Assembly (NCBI GenBank): GCA_021781255.1
Contig: JAJXXG010000148.1
Span: 1 to 7,562 of the forward strand
Direction of reading: 5' to 3'
DNA: 7,562 nucleotides
Source of the DNA: Acidobacteriota bacterium
Lineage (GTDB): Bacteria > Acidobacteriota > Terriglobia > Terriglobales > Acidobacteriaceae
Part shown: in pieces, positions 1 to 6,530 of the stretch
How positions within the stretch are numbered: the first letter of the stretch is position 1
Layout: each line of letters starts with the position of its first letter
Made by a program: the position numbers and the translations under genes
The notes under the pieces: generated by a model
Told to the model about the DNA's origin: nothing
The model's input: the letters and a program-made list of their open reading frames with translations, nothing else
Database searches by the model: none

Positions 1-1003
1 TCTTGGCGAGGATTGCTTTGCTTGAGAGAGCTTCGGCGCGGCCCACATAGACCTTCAGGCTGTTTTGCAGAAAGAAGATGGTGCTTGCCACGAGCCTGGC
101 CTGCTCCGGGCCTTGCTTTGCGAACTCCTGCGCCGCGGCAATGCGGCGCCGCAGATACTCGATTATTGCCGGCTCGCGGACATTACGCTCCGTGAGCAAT
201 TGGGCTACCGTGTCCTGGCGCGAGGTCGAGCCGGGATTGCCGGAAACAAAAACCAGCTCGCCGGGAGCGGCCCCTTTGGCGCTCCACTTCAGATAGTTTT
301 CCGTGTGCAGCGGCTTGCCGTCCTCATAAACGCGGAAGAGCGCCATGTCCAGGTCGTAACGCGGGTAGGTAAAGTTATCCGGGTCGCCTCCGAAAAAGGC
401 AGCCTGTTCCTCGGGCGCGAAAACCAGGCGCACGTCAGTGTAGGCCTTATATCGGTACAGCCAATATTCGCCGCCGTTGTAGAGTGTGACCACATCGGAG
501 CGGAGGCCGGTCTTGTCTTTGCTCTCTCTCTCGATGGCGGCGATCTCTGCCTCGCGTGCCTTCAGCGCCTGGGCATCGTTGGTGATGCCTTTGGCTGCGC
601 CTTCGACGCGCGCCGTCACGTCCTGCATGCTTACCAACACATTCACTTCCATGTCGGGCGACTTCATCTCCTGGTCCGGAGTCGCTGCATAGAAGCCGTC
701 GCGCACGTAATCGTGCTCAGCCGTTGAGTTCTTTTGCAGTTGGCCCCGCGCAACGTGATGATTCGTGAGCAACAGGCCGTCGGGGCTGACGAACGAGCCG
801 GACCCGCCGTCGTTAAGCCGCACGCTGGAAAGCCGAAGATGATCGAGCCACTCCTTCGTGGGGTGAAAGTTGTATTTGTCCGCCAGTTGCTTGAGCGGCG
901 GATTGTCGAACGTCCACATGCCCTCTTCGGCGTGCAGCGTGAACGCGGCCATCGAAATCAGGATCAGGGACAGGGAAAAGTTGCGGAAAACGCGAAAAGA
1001 CAT
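1..1003 (-). CDS. S46 family serine dipeptidyl-peptidase (DPP7/DPP11-like), C-terminal part beyond the window
   Basis: S46 enzymes remove dipeptides from the free N-terminus of peptides in the periplasm or at the cell surface. The reading frame starts at ATG 1003 and stays open to the left edge, giving 334 residues of a family usually about 700 long. Residues 1-25 form a signal peptide (hydrophobic LSLILISMAAF, likely cleavage after LHA). The chymotrypsin-like first half has TNHHVA at 80-85 with probable catalytic His83. The GGDPDNFTYPRYDLD segment at 205-219 supplies Asn210 and Arg215, the conserved N-terminus-binding positions, and catalytic Asp219. The catalytic Ser and the Gly/Arg residue separating DPP7 from DPP11 specificity lie outside the window. 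The visible part has no cysteine, and Val84 stands where many relatives have Cys. An AAGAGG lies 4 nt before the ATG. The gene follows the AEH-like gene on the same strand after 125 nt. Family call very sure; substrate preference unknown. Confidence 0.93.
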   Translation of the reverse strand, partial: MSFRVFRNFSLSLILISMAAFTLHAEEGMWTFDNPPLKQLADKYNFHPTKEWLDHLRLSSVRLNDGGSGSFVSPDGLLLTNHHVARGQLQKNSTAEHDYVRDGFYAATPDQEMKSPDMEVNVLVSMQDVTARVEGAAKGITNDAQALKAREAEIAAIERESKDKTGLRSDVVTLYNGGEYWLYRYKAYTDVRLVFAPEEQAAFFGGDPDNFTYPRYDLDMALFRVYEDGKPLHTENYLKWSAKGAAPGELVFVSGNPGSTSRQDTVAQLLTERNVREPAIIEYLRRRIAAAQEFAKQGPEQARLVASTIFFLQNSLKVYVGRAEALSSKAILAK

Positions 1004-1031
1004 GACGCCTCTTATCGGATGCAAAGATTGC

Positions 1032-1048
1032 GCGCCGACGGTCGGCGC
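1032..1048. repeat. GC-rich 17-nt inverted repeat upstream of the S46 gene
   Basis: GCGCCGAC and GTCGGCGC flank a single central base, a perfect 8-nt inverted repeat. As RNA it folds as a 6-bp stem with a 5-nt loop. It sits 28 nt before the S46 start codon and about 80 nt after the stop of the AEH-like gene. It could be a weak terminator of the upstream gene (the downstream run on the minus strand is only moderately T-rich), a 5' leader hairpin, or an operator. A TATCAT that could serve as a -10 box lies just upstream on the minus strand near 1061-1066, without a good -35. The structure is seen directly; the role is a guess. Confidence 0.45.
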
Positions 1049-1128
1049 CGGAACGCAAACGTCTATGATAATCCCGCCAGAAGCATCTTATCCGTGACCG
1101 CCAGCCGTGGGGGCAGTTTCCAGTTGTC

Positions 1129-3066
1129 TTACGGTTGCGGCAGCACCTCCACCTCGACGCCGGAAGCAGCATCTTTCTGGTGGAAGATCTGTTCGGTGGC
1201 TTCCCTAAAATCCTCCGGCTTCGCGTAAGGAATGTCAGTGAATGTCTGCGGGTTGCGATCGGTGAGCGGGAACCAGGAGCTCTCGACCTGCACCATGATG
1301 CGGTGGCCGCGGCGAAAGGTGTGGTAGACATCGGGCATCGTAAAGTTGATGGCAGTTTCCTTGCCCGGCGTAAGTGGCTCCGGCTTTTCCCAACTGGAGC
1401 GGAATTTGGCGCGGAAAGGCTCGCCGCGCAGCAACTGCTGGTAGCCGCCCATGTGCAGCGGCGGATCGCCCAGGACGCGCTTGTTGGGCCGCGCATTGGA
1501 ATCCTGTGCGCCGAGATCTTCGTCGGGATAAGCGTCGATTAGCTTGACGTCGAAGTCCGAATCGGTGCCGGAACTGGCGACATTGAGGTGCGGCGAGATA
1601 GGACCGGCGATGGTCACGTCCTCAGTTAGCGGGTCGGTCTCGTAAACCAGCACGTCAGGCCGGTAGCTGGCGAAGCGCTGGTCGTCGACCATGTAGCGCT
1701 GCGGCACAGTGTCAGTGGTGTAGCCCACGAAGGGTACGGGGTGGTTGGGATCGCTCAGGTACTCGTCCACGCTCCGGGTTTCCTCCGGCGGATCGAAGCT
1801 AAGCCTTCCGCCGGCGTGAAAGTAGAGAGTTTTGGGGGTAGCGGCTTTAGGCGGCCATTTGTCGTAGCGGCGCCAGACGTTGGTTCCAGTCTCAAAGACA
1901 ATGGCCTCGGGAAGCGTCTTGCCCTTGCCCTTCAAATAATGCTCGAAGAAGGGGAATTGAATATTGGCGCGAAAATACTCGGCGGTTTTGGCGTTAAATT
2001 GCACATCACCAAGATGGTCGCCATCGCCGTGCGCCCAACCTCCGTGCACCCACGGCCCCTCGACCAGAGTGATCGGCGTCTCGGGATTGAATTTGCGGAT
2101 GGCGTTAAAGGTTCGGTAAGGGCCTTCGATGTCTTCGGCGTCGAACCAGCCGCCCACCACAAGCACCGCGCACTTCACATTTTTCATATGGCGCGAGAGA
2201 TCGCGAGACTGCCAATATTCGTCGTACGTGTCGTGCTTGTACTGGTCGTCGAAGAGCCCTGTTTGTCCCGGTATGTACTTATCCAGGTTGGCGATGTTAC
2301 CGGCCTGGAGATAGAACCTGTAGCTATCCGGGGTGCCGAAATCGAAAGGTACCGCGGGCTTGGGCAGCATGGGATTCTGTTGCGCATGAAAAAACGGCGC
2401 GTAAAATCCAAAAGTCGCCGAGAGCATAAAGGCGCCGCCGTGATACGAGTCGTCGCCCAGGAAGAGGTTGGTCATGGGCGCCTGCGGGCTGGCCGCAGCA
2501 ATGGCCGGATGCGAATCGATGATGGACGCCGAAGTGTAGAACCCCGGATAAGAGATGCCCCAGATGCCGACCTTGCCGTTGTTGTTGGGCACGTGCTTGA
2601 GCAGGAACTCAACGGTATCGTAGGTGTCGGACGAATCGTCCACATCTTTGGGCGACGTTTTCACGTCGATGTGCGGACGCATCTCAACGAACGTCCCCTC
2701 GCTCATCCAGCGCCCGCGCACATCCTGGTAAACAAAGATGTAGCCGGAATTCTCGAATTCGTCTGACGGGCCGAGGTGCGCGGGATAGCGGTCTTCGCCG
2801 TAGGGAGCGACGCTATAGGGAGTACGCTCCATGAGAATCGGATACGGCCCCGGATCGTCAGGGAAGGCCGAGGCCTTGGGCACAAAGACTGCGGTGAACA
2901 ACCGCACACCGTCGCGCATGGGAATGCGGAACTCATATTTGGTGTAATGGGCGCGAACGTATTCTTTGGCAGCAGCATCGGGAGCGGGCTGCTGGGCGCG
3001 GGCAACGGGCAAGGCAAGAAGCTGCACCGCCAGAACGGCGAGGACGAAGCGTTGAGAGACGTACAT
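1129..3066 (-). CDS. Secreted CocE/NonD family serine hydrolase, alpha-amino acid ester hydrolase-like
   Basis: This is a complete 645-residue alpha/beta-hydrolase with a C-terminal jelly-roll domain. Residues 1-24 are a signal peptide ending VARA-QQ, so the enzyme is exported. The entry motif RIPMRDGVRLFTAVFVPK (47-64) begins the X-Pro dipeptidyl-peptidase (S15)-type fold. The catalytic triad is Ser172 in GISYPG, Asp309 in GGWFDAED and His341 in GPWVHGG; Tyr84 and Tyr173 fit the oxyanion hole. Asp206 (in GDDSYHG), Glu311 and Asp312 reproduce the carboxylate cluster that binds the substrate alpha-amino group in AEHs, with the same spacing from Ser and Asp as in the Xanthomonas enzyme as I remember it. 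Residues about 404-640 form the PepX C-terminal domain. AEHs hydrolyse alpha-amino acid esters and some beta-lactams with an alpha-amino side chain; their natural substrate is unclear. AGGAG lies 13 nt before the ATG, a long spacing, but an in-frame stop just upstream leaves no other ATG. A cocaine-esterase-like or glutaryl-7-ACA acylase role is the alternative. Confidence 0.92.
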   Translation of the reverse strand: MYVSQRFVLAVLAVQLLALPVARAQQPAPDAAAKEYVRAHYTKYEFRIPMRDGVRLFTAVFVPKASAFPDDPGPYPILMERTPYSVAPYGEDRYPAHLGPSDEFENSGYIFVYQDVRGRWMSEGTFVEMRPHIDVKTSPKDVDDSSDTYDTVEFLLKHVPNNNGKVGIWGISYPGFYTSASIIDSHPAIAAASPQAPMTNLFLGDDSYHGGAFMLSATFGFYAPFFHAQQNPMLPKPAVPFDFGTPDSYRFYLQAGNIANLDKYIPGQTGLFDDQYKHDTYDEYWQSRDLSRHMKNVKCAVLVVGGWFDAEDIEGPYRTFNAIRKFNPETPITLVEGPWVHGGWAHGDGDHLGDVQFNAKTAEYFRANIQFPFFEHYLKGKGKTLPEAIVFETGTNVWRRYDKWPPKAATPKTLYFHAGGRLSFDPPEETRSVDEYLSDPNHPVPFVGYTTDTVPQRYMVDDQRFASYRPDVLVYETDPLTEDVTIAGPISPHLNVASSGTDSDFDVKLIDAYPDEDLGAQDSNARPNKRVLGDPPLHMGGYQQLLRGEPFRAKFRSSWEKPEPLTPGKETAINFTMPDVYHTFRRGHRIMVQVESSWFPLTDRNPQTFTDIPYAKPEDFREATEQIFHQKDAASGVEVEVLPQP

Positions 3067-3207
3067 CGGCGGATGAATTCTCCTGAGGATTCAGAGTACG
3101 CCTGTAGCGGGGACTCAAGAAAGTCTCTCCCGCGATTGGCGGGAAACCAAAATTCCATGAAATTGAACTCCCTCGACAGTGCAGTTAGCACTGCGTGGGG
3201 CGCAGAA

Positions 3208-3226
3208 CCTGTCCTGAGCGAAGTCG
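3208..3226 (+). repeat. Possible dispersed-repeat fragment (CCTGTCCTGAGCGAAGTCG)
   Basis: This 19-nt string matches, from memory, a motif that recurs between genes in several soil-bacterial genomes, where it often continues into GAAGG and is paired with its reverse complement as a palindrome. Here only one half is seen, there is no inverted partner in the window, and the continuation is GAGAA. It may be a decayed repeat half-site or a coincidence. No second copy occurs in this window. Confidence 0.35.
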
Positions 3227-3230
3227 GAGA

Positions 3231-3265
3231 ATCTGGATTTTCAGATATCGGATACCCGCATATCT
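3231..3265 (+). repeat. Two overlapping, mutually exclusive small hairpins before the acyl-CoA dehydrogenase gene
   Basis: ATCTG (3231-3235) can pair with CAGAT (3242-3246) across a 6-nt loop. Alternatively AGATATCGG (3243-3251) can pair with CCG-C-ATATCT (3256-3265), giving 9 pairs with one bulged C and a 4-nt ATAC loop. The two share bases 3243-3246, so only one can form at a time. The second stem ends 52 nt before the start codon. They may simply be chance in a short region. If the promoter is the TATCAT at 3286-3291, these lie upstream of the transcript and would act only as DNA sites. Confidence 0.35.
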
Positions 3266-3306
3266 TTCTGGGCGCTTCAAGCATCTATCATAGCGATGGC
3301 ATCTCT

Positions 3307-3312
3307 AGGAGG
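3307..3312 (+). promoter_or_regulatory. Strong ribosome binding site AGGAGG setting a GTG start
   Basis: A full-consensus AGGAGG lies 5 nt before the GTG at 3318. It decides the start of the acyl-CoA dehydrogenase gene in favour of this GTG over the second in-frame GTG two codons later. Confidence 0.85.
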
Positions 3313-3317
3313 ACTTT

Positions 3318-5153
3318 GTGCCCGTGTCCACCATCGCCACATCCCCCATCGTCGCCGCCGCAGGCGGTAGTTTTCTCTTCGAATCCCGCACCCCGGAAGA
3401 GATTTTCACCCCCGAAGACCTGAATGAGGAGCAGCGCCAGATCGCGGCCACCGCGGACCGGTTTGCGCGCGAAGAAATTCTGCCCAGCGCGCCGGCGATC
3501 GAAGCCAAGGAGCCCGGAGCTATGCGGGCGATTTTGCGCAAGGCCGCGGAGCTGGGATTCACCGCCGTCGACATCCCCGAGGAGTACGGCGGCATGGAGA
3601 TGGACAAAGTCAGTTCCACGCTGGTTACCGATCACATCTCGACGCTGGCCAGCTTTTCAACGGCTTTCGGTGCGCACATCGGCATCGCCACGCTGCCTTT
3701 GGTCTGGTATGGGACTGAAGAGCAAAAGAAACGCTACCTGCCCAAGCTGGCAACATGCGAGTGGATCGGGGCCTATGGATTGTCCGAAGCTAGTTCCGGC
3801 TCTGACGCCATGAACATCCGCACTCGCGCCACGCTCTCAGCCGACGGCGCGCACTATATTCTCAACGGCGAGAAGATGTGGATCACCAACTGCGGGACTG
3901 CCGGGCTCTATACGGTCTTTGCCAAGATTGACGGCGAAAAATTCACCGCATTTTTGATCGAACGCGATACGCCGGGCCTCACCGTGGGCGCCGAAGAACA
4001 CAAGCTGGGGATTCGTGGCTCGTCCACCTGTCCCTTGGTATTGCAGGATTGCAAAATTCCCAAAGAGAACCTGCTGGGCGAGGCCGGCAAAGGCCACCAC
4101 ATTGCATTCAATGTTCTGAACGTAGGCCGCTTCAAGCTGGGCGTGGCGTGCATCGGCGGCGCGCGTCATGCGCTGGCGAACATGATTCGCTACGCCAAAG
4201 AGCGCCACGCCTTCGGCAAGGCGATCGCGGAGTTCGGCCTGATCCAGCGCAAGATTTCTTCCGCGGCGGCACATCTCTACGCCGCCGAAAGCATGGCTTA
4301 TCGCACAGCGGCTATGATTGATGCGAGGTTGGAAGGGGCCAAAATCGCTCGATCCGGCGCCGGCGAGCCGCGCCAGCCCGTCGATGATCCACGCCTTATT
4401 GAGGAGTACGCGGTCGAGTGCTCCATCCTGAAAATCTACGGGTCGGAGATGCTCTCGCTGGTGGCGGACGAGTTGATCGCCACCATGGGTGGTTACGGCT
4501 ACGTCGAAGACTATCCGGCGGAGCGCTTCTACCGCGACGCACGCATCAACCGCATCTTCGAGGGAACGAACGAAATCAACCGGCTGATCATTACCGGATG
4601 GTTGATGAAGCGGGCGATGAGTGGGAAACTGCCGCTGCTCGCTGCCATCAAGCGCGTGATGGACGAAGTGATCGACCCGCCCGCTTTTGCCCCGCCCGCG
4701 TTCAGCGATGACTTCGGCGCCGGCGAGCCGCTGGCGCGCGAAGCGGCGGTGCTGGCGGCGGTGAAAAAGATGGCGCTGTTTGCGGCGGGCGTGGCCAGCC
4801 AGCGCTTCATGACCGGCCTCGAGGAGCAACAGGAGATTATGGCCGATCTGGCAGACATGATTAGCCAGGTCTATGCGCTGGAGTCGGCGCTGCTACGTGC
4901 GCAGAAGATGGCCCGCGCGGGGCGCAACTCGGCTGAAGTTGCCGCGGCGATGACGGGACTGCTGGCTGACGAGGCGATGGGATTGGCCGAACGGGCTGCA
5001 CGGCGTGTGCTGGCCGCCTGCGGCGAAGGCGACGCATTGAGCACGCAGTTGGCGATTCTGCGGAGGCTGGCGCGGTTCACGCCGCCCGATGCGGTTGCGC
5101 TAAGCCACACTGTGGCCAAACATGCCATTGCGTTGGAGCGCTATCCGGTCTAG
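3318..5153 (+). CDS. Acyl-CoA dehydrogenase, long FadE/VLCAD-like form
   Basis: This FAD enzyme would catalyse the first, alpha-beta dehydrogenating step of fatty-acid beta-oxidation and pass electrons to an electron-transfer flavoprotein. At 611 residues it is about 200 longer than short- and medium-chain relatives and resembles Bacillus FadE and mitochondrial VLCAD/ACAD9. Domains in order: N-terminal helical domain about 30-150; beta domain from the signature GLSEASSGSD (154-163) to about 275; C-terminal helical domain with RHAFGKAIAEFGLIQ (near 295-310) and GGYGYVEDYPAERFYRDARINRIFEGTNE, where Glu415 is the expected catalytic base. After a Pro-rich linker (near 455-465), an extra helical domain runs to the C-terminus; in VLCAD this part serves dimer and membrane contact. 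The GTG start is fixed by AGGAGG 5 nt upstream. The gene stands without other beta-oxidation genes nearby and leads directly into prmC. Chain-length preference is inferred only from architecture. Confidence 0.95.
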   Translation: MPVSTIATSPIVAAAGGSFLFESRTPEEIFTPEDLNEEQRQIAATADRFAREEILPSAPAIEAKEPGAMRAILRKAAELGFTAVDIPEEYGGMEMDKVSSTLVTDHISTLASFSTAFGAHIGIATLPLVWYGTEEQKKRYLPKLATCEWIGAYGLSEASSGSDAMNIRTRATLSADGAHYILNGEKMWITNCGTAGLYTVFAKIDGEKFTAFLIERDTPGLTVGAEEHKLGIRGSSTCPLVLQDCKIPKENLLGEAGKGHHIAFNVLNVGRFKLGVACIGGARHALANMIRYAKERHAFGKAIAEFGLIQRKISSAAAHLYAAESMAYRTAAMIDARLEGAKIARSGAGEPRQPVDDPRLIEEYAVECSILKIYGSEMLSLVADELIATMGGYGYVEDYPAERFYRDARINRIFEGTNEINRLIITGWLMKRAMSGKLPLLAAIKRVMDEVIDPPAFAPPAFSDDFGAGEPLAREAAVLAAVKKMALFAAGVASQRFMTGLEEQQEIMADLADMISQVYALESALLRAQKMARAGRNSAEVAAAMTGLLADEAMGLAERAARRVLAACGEGDALSTQLAILRRLARFTPPDAVALSHTVAKHAIALERYPV

Positions 5154-5162
5154 GCCGGTCTT

Positions 5163-6053
5163 ATGCAGCCCACGCCATTTACTCGCTCGAACGTCCGCGC
5201 ATTGATCGCCGAAGCCGAGTCTTTGCTTGCCTCGGGGCCGCATCCCGAGCGCGCGCGGCGCGACGCGGAGGCGCTGCTGCTTCATGTGCTCAGGCAAAAT
5301 GCGCCAGGCACAAACCTGGCTTGGCTCATCGCGCACGAGGACGCGACTCTCCCGTCCGATGCCGCCGCTGCGCTGCGCGCTCTGGCCAAGCGCCGCCTCG
5401 CCGGCGAGCCCATGCAGTACATTACCAGCGAAGCGGAGTTCTACGGACTCACCTTCCGCGTCAACCGCGATGTGCTCATCCCGCGGCCCGAGACGGAGCA
5501 TCTGGTAGAAGAAGCGATTGTGCAGGCCGCCGGTTTTGCCCGGCCTCGGATCGTGGACGTTGGCGCCGGCTCGGGCGCGATTGCCGTGGCCTTGGCCCAC
5601 AAGCTGTCCGCTGCGCAAATGACTGCAACGGAAATCTCTACACGCGCCCTGGCCGTTGCGCGCGAAAATGCAGAGCGAAACGGTGTTGCGGATCGCATCC
5701 GCTTTCTCGAAGGCGATCTTCTGGTCCCCGTCACCGGCGAGCAGTTTGATCTCGTTGTCTCCAATCCACCCTACGTGCCGGAGTGCGACCGCGATGCGCT
5801 CTCCGTTGAGGTGCGCGACTACGAGCCCGCGCAAGCGCTCTTCGCCGGCGAGGACGGCCTTGCTATCTATCGCCGTCTCATTCCCGCCGCATTCGGCGCG
5901 CTCGTCTCTGGTGGCTTTGTTGTGCTCGAGATCGGTTACGGCCAGCAGGAACCAATTCGCGCACTGCTCGCTAGCGCCGGGTTCAACGGTGTTGAATTCA
6001 CGGTGGATCTGCGGGGCATTCCCCGCGTGGCCACGGCCCGACGCCCGCGCTAA
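5163..6053 (+). CDS. prmC: Peptide chain release factor N5-glutamine methyltransferase PrmC (HemK)
   Basis: PrmC methylates the glutamine of the GGQ motif in release factors RF1 and RF2 using S-adenosylmethionine, which speeds peptide release at stop codons. The 296-residue length is close to the usual size. Residues about 1-85 are the helical release-factor-binding domain. GEPMQYI (81-87) and IPRPETE (106-112) are typical family stretches. The methyltransferase domain has the SAM loop DVGAGSGAIAVALA (132-145), acidic Glu157 after the second strand, and the catalytic NPPY at 201-204. The end GIPRVATARR is characteristic. The start lies 9 nt after the acyl-CoA dehydrogenase stop, with no recognisable Shine-Dalgarno sequence, so translation is probably coupled to the upstream gene on one transcript. 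prmC often sits beside prfA, but no release factor gene is in the window. Confidence 0.96.
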   Translation: MQPTPFTRSNVRALIAEAESLLASGPHPERARRDAEALLLHVLRQNAPGTNLAWLIAHEDATLPSDAAAALRALAKRRLAGEPMQYITSEAEFYGLTFRVNRDVLIPRPETEHLVEEAIVQAAGFARPRIVDVGAGSGAIAVALAHKLSAAQMTATEISTRALAVARENAERNGVADRIRFLEGDLLVPVTGEQFDLVVSNPPYVPECDRDALSVEVRDYEPAQALFAGEDGLAIYRRLIPAAFGALVSGGFVVLEIGYGQQEPIRALLASAGFNGVEFTVDLRGIPRVATARRPR

Positions 6054-6068
6054 GGTTAATAACAGACC

Positions 6069-6485
6069 CTAAATCAGCTCGCAGCCCGCAAACCAATAGC
6101 CGATCTCGAAGGCGGCCGTGTCTTCCGCGTCGGAGCCGTGGATAGCGTTTTCCTGAATGGAGCTGGCGAACTTTTTGCGGATGGTCCCCTCCTCGGCGTT
6201 GGCGGGGTTGGTGGCGCCCATCAGCTTGCGCAGGTCGGCAATGGCGTTGTCCTTCTCCAATACCATGAGAATGATCGGACCTGAAGACATGAAGGTTGTC
6301 AGGTCGTCAAAGAACGGCCGCTCGCGGTGGACGGCGTAAAAGCCCTCGGCTGTACACTTTGAGACGAAATCTTTCTTGATGGCGACAATGCGGAAACCGG
6401 CCTTATCAATCTCGGCCAGAATGGCGCCGGCCGCTCCGTTTCGAACCGCGTCCGGCTTGATGATGCTCAATGTGCGTTGTGGCAC
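6069..6485 (-). CDS. ndk: Nucleoside diphosphate kinase
   Basis: NDK moves the terminal phosphate from ATP to other (d)NDPs through a phospho-histidine and balances nucleotide pools in the cytoplasm. With GTG 6485 as start the protein has 138 residues, the usual bacterial length, and begins [14 protein letters not shown]. The nucleotide-site and catalytic residues are in place: Lys10, Tyr50, Arg86, Thr92, Arg103, Asn113 and phospho-accepting His116 in NAIHGSD. An upstream in-frame GTG at 6518 would add 11 residues ([11 protein letters not shown]) not expected in the family and lies at or before the likely transcription start. The AAGGAG at 6496-6501 supports the shorter form, though the spacing of 10 nt is slightly long. 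The gene converges on prmC, with stop codons only 15 nt apart. The C-terminus [10 protein letters not shown] is a little unusual (relatives usually have a YFF-like segment) but the length is normal. Confidence 0.95.
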   Translation of the reverse strand: MPQRTLSIIKPDAVRNGAAGAILAEIDKAGFRIVAIKKDFVSKCTAEGFYAVHRERPFFDDLTTFMSSGPIILMVLEKDNAIADLRKLMGATNPANAEEGTIRKKFASSIQENAIHGSDAEDTAAFEIGYWFAGCELI

Positions 6486-6495
6486 TCGAATGTTG

Positions 6496-6501
6496 CTCCT
6501 T
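6496..6501 (-). promoter_or_regulatory. Ribosome binding site AAGGAG of ndk
   Basis: On the minus strand AAGGAG lies 10 nt upstream of GTG 6485. It falls inside the reading frame if the GTG at 6518 were the start, so it argues for the shorter, family-length protein. Confidence 0.6.
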
Positions 6502-6504
6502 CGC

Positions 6505-6517
6505 TGGAAATTTTCCA
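6505..6517. repeat. 13-bp palindrome TGGAAAtTTTCCA in the ndk 5' region
   Basis: Perfect 6-nt arms flank one central base. It lies between the candidate -10 box (6525-6530) and the ndk ribosome binding site, around or just after the expected transcription start, which is a normal place for an operator. AT-rich palindromes of this size can also arise by chance, and I do not recognise a regulator for it. Confidence 0.35.
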
Positions 6518-6524
6518 CATCTTC

Positions 6525-6530
6525 ATTGTA
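6525..6530 (-). promoter_or_regulatory. Candidate -10 box (TACAAT) for ndk
   Basis: On the minus strand TACAAT differs from TATAAT at one position and lies about 40 nt before the ndk start codon. It would give a leader of roughly 30 nt that includes the AAGGAG. No good TTGACA-like -35 is seen 16-18 nt upstream, so this is a candidate only. Confidence 0.4.

Larger units (their letters stand above)
3067..3317. other. Divergent intergenic region between the AEH-like gene and the acyl-CoA dehydrogenase gene
   Basis: These 251 nt separate two outward-facing genes and should hold both promoters. Visible small inverted repeats are TCCCGC/GCGGGA (3128-3144, 5-nt loop), GCAGT/ACTGC (3181-3194, 4-nt loop), and the overlapping pair at 3231-3265 described separately. 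A TATCAT at 3286-3291 could be the -10 box for the rightward gene, giving a leader of about 20 nt, but no convincing -35 precedes it. I see no clear sigma-70 promoter for the leftward gene. The minus-strand frame that spans much of this region continues across the AEH-like gene in another frame and is not credible. Confidence 0.6.

Noticed and set aside
65..727. 220-residue plus-strand open frame
   Set aside because: It is antisense to the S46 peptidase, whose frame gives clear family motifs throughout 1-1003.
1741..2766. 341-residue plus-strand open frame
   Set aside because: It lies wholly antisense to the AEH-like gene, which has complete catalytic motifs and a signal peptide. The frame has no recognisable domain and is a by-product of GC-rich codon use.
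2703..3284. 193-residue minus-strand frame spanning the divergent intergenic region
   Set aside because: It overlaps the start of the AEH-like gene in another frame, has Pro/Ser/Arg-rich low-quality sequence, and no domain.
4353..4735. Repeated CGGCGCCGGCGAGCCGC string, giving GAGEP twice in the acyl-CoA dehydrogenase
   Set aside because: A GC-rich coincidence in two linker segments; the protein frame and family fit are unaffected.
3837..4829. 330-residue minus-strand open frame
   Set aside because: It is antisense to the acyl-CoA dehydrogenase, has no recognisable motif, and its His/Arg-rich composition is typical of a reverse-frame shadow.
6470..6527. Short upstream frame (about 19 codons) on the minus strand overlapping the ndk start
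   Set aside because: Its ATG overlaps the candidate -10 box, so it would lie before the transcription start, and it has no ribosome binding site.
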